Of a stretch of 64,000 nt of DNA, positions 55,927-64,000 are shown piece after piece; positions within the stretch are counted from its first letter, which is position 1, and every line of letters starts with the position of its first letter. Both the position numbers and the translations under genes were made by a program. The notes beneath the pieces were generated by a model. It saw nothing but the letters and a program-made list of their open reading frames with translations, did no database searches and was not told the DNA's origin. Source of the DNA: Serratia nematodiphila DZ0503SBS1 (GTDB taxonomy: Bacteria > Pseudomonadota > Gammaproteobacteria > Enterobacterales > Enterobacteriaceae); contig NZ_JPUX01000002.1 in assembly GCF_000738675.1 (NCBI RefSeq), positions 709,291 to 773,290 on the forward strand, given 5' to 3'.

Positions 55927-56814
55927 ATGAAAGCAAACTCAGACGAGCTGATCACCTTTGTCACCGTCGTGGAAAGCGGCAGTTTCAGCCGGGCGGCTGA
56001 ACGCCTGGAACAAGCGAATTCCGTGGTTAGCCGAACGGTGAAAAAACTGGAAAGCAAACTGGGCGTTACGCTGCTCAACCGCACCACGCGCCAAATCAGC
56101 CTGACTCAGGAAGGAGAGAATTACTTTCGCCAGGTGCAGAAGGTACTGAACGATATGGCCGCGGCAGAAAATGCGCTGATGGAAAGCCGTCAACGCCCGC
56201 AAGGCCTGCTGCGCGTCGACGCGGCAACGCCGGTGGTGCTGCACATGCTGACGCCTTTAGTGGCGGAGTTCCGCGAACGTTATCCTGAAATGTCGTTATC
56301 GCTGGTGTCTTCGGAAAACTTTATCAATTTGATCGAGCGAAAAGTGGATATTGCGATCCGCGTAGGAGAGCTGACCGATTCCACGCTGAAAGCGCGCAAA
56401 CTGATGACCAGCTACCGGCATGTGCTCGCCTCCCCCGCCTATCTGGCTCAGCACGGCACGCCGCTAACGGTAGAAGATCTTGCACATCACTGCTGCATCG
56501 GCTTCAACGACCTGCCCAGTTTGAACCGCTGGCCACTGGCTTGTTCAGATGGCAGCCAGTTGGAAATCACTCCCGGCTTGACCACTAATAGTGGAGAAAC
56601 CCAGCGCCATCTCTGTCTGCATGGCAACGGTATCGCCTGCCTGTCGGACTTTATGAGCGACGAAGATATCAAACGTGGAGATTTGGTTCCGATTCTGGTG
56701 GAAGCGACACTGCCGGTCGCCATGCCGATCAACGCGGTTTATTACAGCGACAGCGCCGTTAGCAACCGTCTGCGCAGCTTTATTGATTTTGTGAGTGAAT
56801 ACCTGAAACGATAA
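55927..56814 (+). CDS. yafC: LysR-family regulator (YafC-like)
   Basis: A 295-residue LysR protein: N-terminal winged helix ([32 protein letters not shown], about residues 11-42) and a C-terminal effector domain ([18 protein letters not shown] onward). E. coli yafC likewise lies beside dkgB. The adjacent divergent MFS gene is the likely target. No clear T-N11-A operator could be singled out in the 105-base gap, which is AT-rich. Confidence 0.85.
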   Translation: MKANSDELITFVTVVESGSFSRAAERLEQANSVVSRTVKKLESKLGVTLLNRTTRQISLTQEGENYFRQVQKVLNDMAAAENALMESRQRPQGLLRVDAATPVVLHMLTPLVAEFRERYPEMSLSLVSSENFINLIERKVDIAIRVGELTDSTLKARKLMTSYRHVLASPAYLAQHGTPLTVEDLAHHCCIGFNDLPSLNRWPLACSDGSQLEITPGLTTNSGETQRHLCLHGNGIACLSDFMSDEDIKRGDLVPILVEATLPVAMPINAVYYSDSAVSNRLRSFIDFVSEYLKR

Positions 56815-56816
56815 AA

Positions 56817-56838
56817 AAGGCGCCCTGATGGACGCCTT
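56817..56838. terminator. terminator between yafC and dkgB
   Basis: AAGGCG/CGCCTT stem, extended across one mismatch by CC/GG, preceded by six A and so able to act on the minus strand for dkgB, and possibly for yafC. Confidence 0.65.
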
Positions 56839-56861
56839 ATGCTAACCACTGCGAGGAAAGA

Positions 56862-57665
56862 TTAATCCCAGTTTGGCGCCAGGCCTTCCGGGCTAACCAG
56901 ACGGCCGTTGCACTCCAGTGCGGCGATCTGCGCCATATCTTCGTCGGTCAGCATCAGTTGCTGTGCCAACAGGTTGCTCGCCAGGTTTTCACGTTTGGTC
57001 GAGGAAGGAATAACTGCATAACCCAGCTTCAATGCCCAAGCCAGGACAACCTGTGCAGGAGTTGCATTGTGACGAGCGGCGATGCTTTTAATCGTTTCAT
57101 CCTGCAGCGCTTTGCCATAGGCCAACGTCATGTAAGAGGTGATGGCGATGCCGTGCTGCTGCGCGAATTCTACCACCTTGCGGTTCTGCAAGAACGGTGA
57201 CAGCTCGATTTGGTTGGTGGCGATTTCATCGGCGCCAATCGCGTCAATCGCTTGCTGCATCAAGTCGATAGTGAAGTTAGATACGCCAATTTGGCGAGTC
57301 AGCCCCAGCTTTTTCGCTTCCAGCAACTCAGCCATAAATTCGGCAACTGGCACTTCGTCGTTGGGTGACGGCCAGTGGATCAGCGTCAGATCAACGTAGG
57401 AGGTTTGCAGTTTTTTCAAGCTTTCTTGCAGGCTTGGGATCAGTGTGCCTTTCGCCAGATTCGCGATCCAAATCTTGGTGGTGATGAACAGGTCTTCACG
57501 TTTCACGCCGCTGGCAGCGATAGCCTGGCCAACAGCCGCTTCATTTTCATAGATCTGCGCGGTGTCGATAGTGCGATAGCCCAGCTCAAGTGCAGTGCTG
57601 ACAGAATCGATAACAACCTGATCCTGAAGGCGGAAAGTACCTAAACCAAATGCAGGGATGCTCAT
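56862..57665 (-). CDS. dkgB: 2,5-diketo-gluconate reductase B (aldo-keto reductase)
   Basis: A 267-residue NADPH-dependent aldo-keto reductase, the same length as E. coli DkgB, which also reduces methylglyoxal. The tetrad is visible: D and Y in [13 protein letters not shown] in FITTKIW, H in [11 protein letters not shown]; the cofactor motif is [11 protein letters not shown]. The start at 57665 ([14 protein letters not shown]) is preferred over an ATG five codons upstream. Single gene, next to yafC as in E. coli. Confidence 0.96.
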   Translation of the reverse strand: MSIPAFGLGTFRLQDQVVIDSVSTALELGYRTIDTAQIYENEAAVGQAIAASGVKREDLFITTKIWIANLAKGTLIPSLQESLKKLQTSYVDLTLIHWPSPNDEVPVAEFMAELLEAKKLGLTRQIGVSNFTIDLMQQAIDAIGADEIATNQIELSPFLQNRKVVEFAQQHGIAITSYMTLAYGKALQDETIKSIAARHNATPAQVVLAWALKLGYAVIPSSTKRENLASNLLAQQLMLTDEDMAQIAALECNGRLVSPEGLAPNWD

Positions 57666-57835
57666 AATGTTTTCTCTCATTAACAGGTAGATGTGGTATG
57701 AGGAAGATTATGGCAACTTTTTTATTGATCAAAAACGCCTGGTTCGGCATAAGACTTTTGATCTAAAGGCAATAATATGGAGAAAGGCGAGGCGGTAAAG
57801 AGGAACAATTCCAGTCTGAAAAGCGCAAAATGCAG

Positions 57836-57869
57836 ATATGAAAAAGCCCTGAGTCGAAACTCAGGGCTT
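57836..57869 (-). terminator. terminator of the rRNA operon
   Basis: On the minus strand AAGCCCTGAGT-ttcg-ACTCAGGGCTT followed by TTT, just after tRNA-Asp. Confidence 0.9.
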
Positions 57870-57879
57870 ATCAATTAAG

Positions 57880-57956
57880 TGGCGGAACGGACGGGGCTCG
57901 AACCCGCGACCCCCTGCGTGACAGGCAGGTATTCTAACCAACTGAACTACCGCTCC
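57880..57956 (-). tRNA. aspU: tRNA-Asp (GTC), distal gene of the rRNA operon
   Basis: 77 bases with CCA, identical to the tRNA at 49083-49159. It lies 92 bases after the 5S gene, as aspU does in E. coli rrnH, and is followed by the operon terminator. Confidence 0.97.
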
Positions 57957-58048
57957 ACCGATTCTTTTACGTTGTATCTTTCGATACCGGCAATATCGCG
58001 CTCTGCGACTTGCGCATTACCAGTCGTCACACTGATAACGTTTATTTG

Positions 58049-58168
58049 ATGCCTGGCAGTGTCCTACTCTCGCATGGGGAGACCCCACACTACCATCGGC
58101 GCTACGGCGTTTCACTTCTGAGTTCGGCATGGGGTCAGGTGGGACCACCGCGCTATTGCCGCCAGGCA
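58049..58168 (-). rRNA. rrf: 5S ribosomal RNA
   Basis: A 120-base gene beginning TGCCTGGCGGC and ending GCCAGGCAT, with the closing stem I and the usual ACCCCATGCCGAACTCAGAAG segment. Ends placed by comparison with E. coli 5S. Confidence 0.97.
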
Positions 58169-58269
58169 AATTCGTTTTGATCAACCCGCTTCATCGCTGA
58201 AGCCTGTCAATCCAATCTGTCAACAAGCTGAATATTGTCTCGGTCTCACCAAAACACCTTCGGTGTTGT

Positions 58270-61176
<2,907 letters not shown>

Positions 61177-61311
61177 TCACAACCCGAAGATGTTTCCATC
61201 GTTCGCGCTGCAAACATTTGAGAGACTCTATGACAGGTTACTCTTTATCCCGGCACTTCTACGGAGGGATAAATTTCAGCCGTCATGTTTCAATTTTCAG
61301 CTTGTTCCAGA

Positions 61312-61324
61312 TTGTTAAAGAGCA
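61312..61324 (-). promoter_or_regulatory. boxA antitermination site in the 16S-23S spacer
   Basis: TGCTCTTTAACAA on the minus strand, the boxA element where NusB/S10 load to keep polymerase reading through 23S. Confidence 0.85.
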
Positions 61325-61383
61325 AAATACTTCGCAGCATACTGTCGCCAATATACTCTGAAGTATTGAAATACCGGACTATA

Positions 61384-61459
61384 TGGTGGAGCTAAGCGGG
61401 ATCGAACCGCTGACCTCCTGCGTGCAAGGCAGGCGCTCTCCCAGCTGAGCTATAGCCCC
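61384..61459 (-). tRNA. alaT: tRNA-Ala (TGC)
   Basis: 76 bases with CCA; acceptor GGGGCTA, anticodon TGC in the seven-base loop CTTGCAC. Second spacer tRNA of the rRNA operon. The symbol is generic, since copies in different operons carry different letters. Confidence 0.96.
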
Positions 61460-61498
61460 ATACAGTCACGCGCAGTACCTTTTCCACTTCATGAGAAG

Positions 61499-61574
61499 TG
61501 GTAGGCCTGAGTGGACTTGAACCACCGACCTCACCCTTATCAGGGTGCGCTCTAACCACCTGAGCTACAAGCCT
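61499..61574 (-). tRNA. ileT: tRNA-Ile (GAT), with a one-base-short anticodon loop
   Basis: Acceptor AGGCTTG/CAGGCCT, D and T arms normal, encoded CCA, anticodon GAT. The gene is 76 bases where the standard enterobacterial tRNA-Ile(GAT) has 77: the anticodon arm reads CACCC-TGATAA-GGGTG with a six-base loop, instead of CACCC-CTGATAA-GGGTG. The lost base is a C at position 32, within a run of C. See findings. Confidence 0.9.
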
Positions 61575-61648
61575 ATAAAGGTATTTCTGCTCGTTACTTT
61601 CTATCAGACAATCTGTGTGAGCACGCCACGCGAACTAATATCTTTAGG

Positions 61649-63191
<1,543 letters not shown>

Positions 63192-63345
63192 AAAGGCTTG
63201 ATTTGCTTCCACTCGAGAAGCGATGCTCAAAGATTTACTGCATGAATTTTTACTTCAGTTAGTCACTCTTCAAGACTTGATATTTTTTGCATCCGAAGAT
63301 GCTGGATATCGTCTTGTGGAGTGCCCACACAGATTGTCTGATAAA

Positions 63346-63358
63346 TTGTTAAAGAGCA
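63346..63358 (-). promoter_or_regulatory. boxA antitermination site in the rrn leader
   Basis: TGCTCTTTAACAA, between P2 and 16S, the leader boxA for Nus-factor loading. Confidence 0.92.
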
Positions 63359-63389
63359 GCGCCGAGAAACTCATCGGCGCGGGCTGCGT

Positions 63390-63417
63390 ATACTACGCTT
63401 TTCGCCCGGAGAGTCAA
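63390..63417 (-). promoter_or_regulatory. rrn P2 promoter
   Basis: TTGACT, 16 bases, TAGTAT, followed by a GC-rich discriminator. It lies about 200 bases before 16S, downstream of P1. Confidence 0.88.
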
Positions 63418-63485
63418 GCGTTTATTTCGCTTTCTTCTCGCTGACCCGGCGGCTTGTCAGTCGTTGTCCCGGTCAGTGGAGGCGC

Positions 63486-63513
63486 ATTATAGGGAGTTCT
63501 CGGCGAGCCGCAA
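63486..63513 (-). promoter_or_regulatory. rrn P1 promoter
   Basis: TTGCGG, 16 bases, TATAAT, followed by the GCGCCTCC discriminator characteristic of ppGpp-controlled rRNA P1 promoters. Upstream 63514-63600 is A/T-rich with A tracts (an UP-element-like region) and may hold Fis sites. Confidence 0.92.
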
Positions 63514-63651
63514 CCCCTAATTGCAAAAAACTTTTCAAGCGCTCAAATAATCACCAAAAACGCCTTTTTAGGATGTTTATTAGTCGAAAAACACCGGTTT
63601 TAGCACAGTAATAGCGGCAACCTCTGTAAATAGGGACAAACGAAGATAAAG

Positions 63652-63690
63652 AAGAAGATAAAGAAAAGGGAGCGGTCACCCGCTCCCTTT
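63652..63690 (-). terminator. clpB terminator
   Basis: AAAGGGAGCGG-gtga-CCGCTCCCTTT on the minus strand followed by TCTTTATCTTCTTT, 24 bases after the clpB stop. Confidence 0.88.
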
Positions 63691-63713
63691 CATCTTAATA
63701 GGCTTAATTGCCG

Positions 63714-64000
63714 TTATTGGCGTGCAACGATATGGTTGTTTTCCACATCCAGCGTCACCAGCTTGCCGGGGATCAGCTTGCCGGACAGGATTTGCTGCGC
63801 CAACGGGTTCTCGATCTCCTGCTGAATAGCACGTTTCAACGGACGCGCACCATACACAGGGTCGTAACCGGTTTTGCTCAACAGTGCCAGGGCCGGTTCG
63901 GTCATGGTCACTTCGTAACCGCGCTCTTCCAAACGCTTGTACAGACGCGACAGCTGAATCTTGGCGATCGCAGCAATGTGTTTCTCGCCCAGCGGATGGA
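63714..64000 (-). CDS. clpB: ClpB disaggregase, C-terminal end (runs off the window)
   Basis: The last 95 codons of Clp[29 protein letters not shown], then the sensor-2 region [29 protein letters not shown] and the tail [10 protein letters not shown]. ClpB is a hexameric AAA+ chaperone that pulls proteins out of aggregates with DnaK. The frame continues past 64000. Being directly upstream of the rRNA operon corresponds to the rrnG position of E. coli. Confidence 0.96.
   Translation of the reverse strand, partial: HPLGEKHIAAIAKIQLSRLYKRLEERGYEVTMTEPALALLSKTGYDPVYGARPLKRAIQQEIENPLAQQILSGKLIPGKLVTLDVENNHIVARQ

Overview
The window comes from a gamma-proteobacterium of the Enterobacterales, most likely Serratia (S. 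marcescens group). I infer this from the protein sequences, the high GC content, a complete nqr operon, a methylthioadenosine salvage cluster and an hpx purine/oxalurate cluster, all set in an E. coli-like backbone order (thrW-proA-proB-crl-frsA-gpt-pepD-dinB; dpaA-yafJ-gmhA-fadE; dnaQ-rnhA-yafS-gloB-mltD-yafD; yafC-dkgB-aspU-rrn).

Positions 1-5500 are one end of a P4-like satellite prophage integrated at the 3' end of tRNA-Thr (thrW). It holds, on the minus strand, a partial alpha-type primase, small early genes, an Icd-like gene preceded by a C4/CI-type antisense RNA, and alpA. A GGTGAACAG iteron region follows. On the plus strand are sid and delta, then a P2/P4-type cos site, then the minus-strand integrase. 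No psu gene and no cargo lie between delta and int. Between thrW and proA is a small insert with a frameshifted Ner/Nlp-like gene and a divergent XRE regulator sharing operator-like palindromes.

Positions 6400-30300 are mostly core genome: proBA, crl, frsA, gpt, pepD, LexA-controlled dinB, a degenerate GDPD-family protein, a lower-GC islet with an orphan lipoprotein, the nqrABCDEF-apbE-nqrM operon (Na+-pumping NADH dehydrogenase with its FMN transferase and maturation factor), dpaA, yafJ, gmhA and fadE. A hok/mok-type toxin locus, too small for ordinary gene calling, sits between fadE and mtnK.

Positions 29079-35396 carry methionine salvage: mtnK, mtnA, mtnBCD, mtnE and the omega-amidase yafV, with tandem MetJ boxes between the divergent mtnK and mtnA and a second pair between mtnB and mtnE. 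Positions 35397-45563 carry the hpx genes: an ABC transporter, HpxJ and HpxK on one transcript, and HpxWXYZ on another. Each unit has a GG-N10-GC sigma-54 promoter, one has an NtrC-like site upstream, and both share an 11-bp motif near the RpiR-type regulator HpxU. Positions 45624-48977 hold a siderophore-interacting reductase and an IutA-like aerobactin receptor, with no aerobactin synthesis genes in view.

Positions 49000-64000 return to the backbone: tRNA-Asp, dnaQ/rnhA, yafS/gloB, mltD, yafD, an MFS transporter, a LysR regulator, dkgB, and a full rRNA operon (P1/P2-16S-tRNA-Ile-tRNA-Ala-23S-5S-tRNA-Asp). The 3' end of clpB lies upstream of it. The tRNA-Ile has a six-base anticodon loop, one base short of normal.
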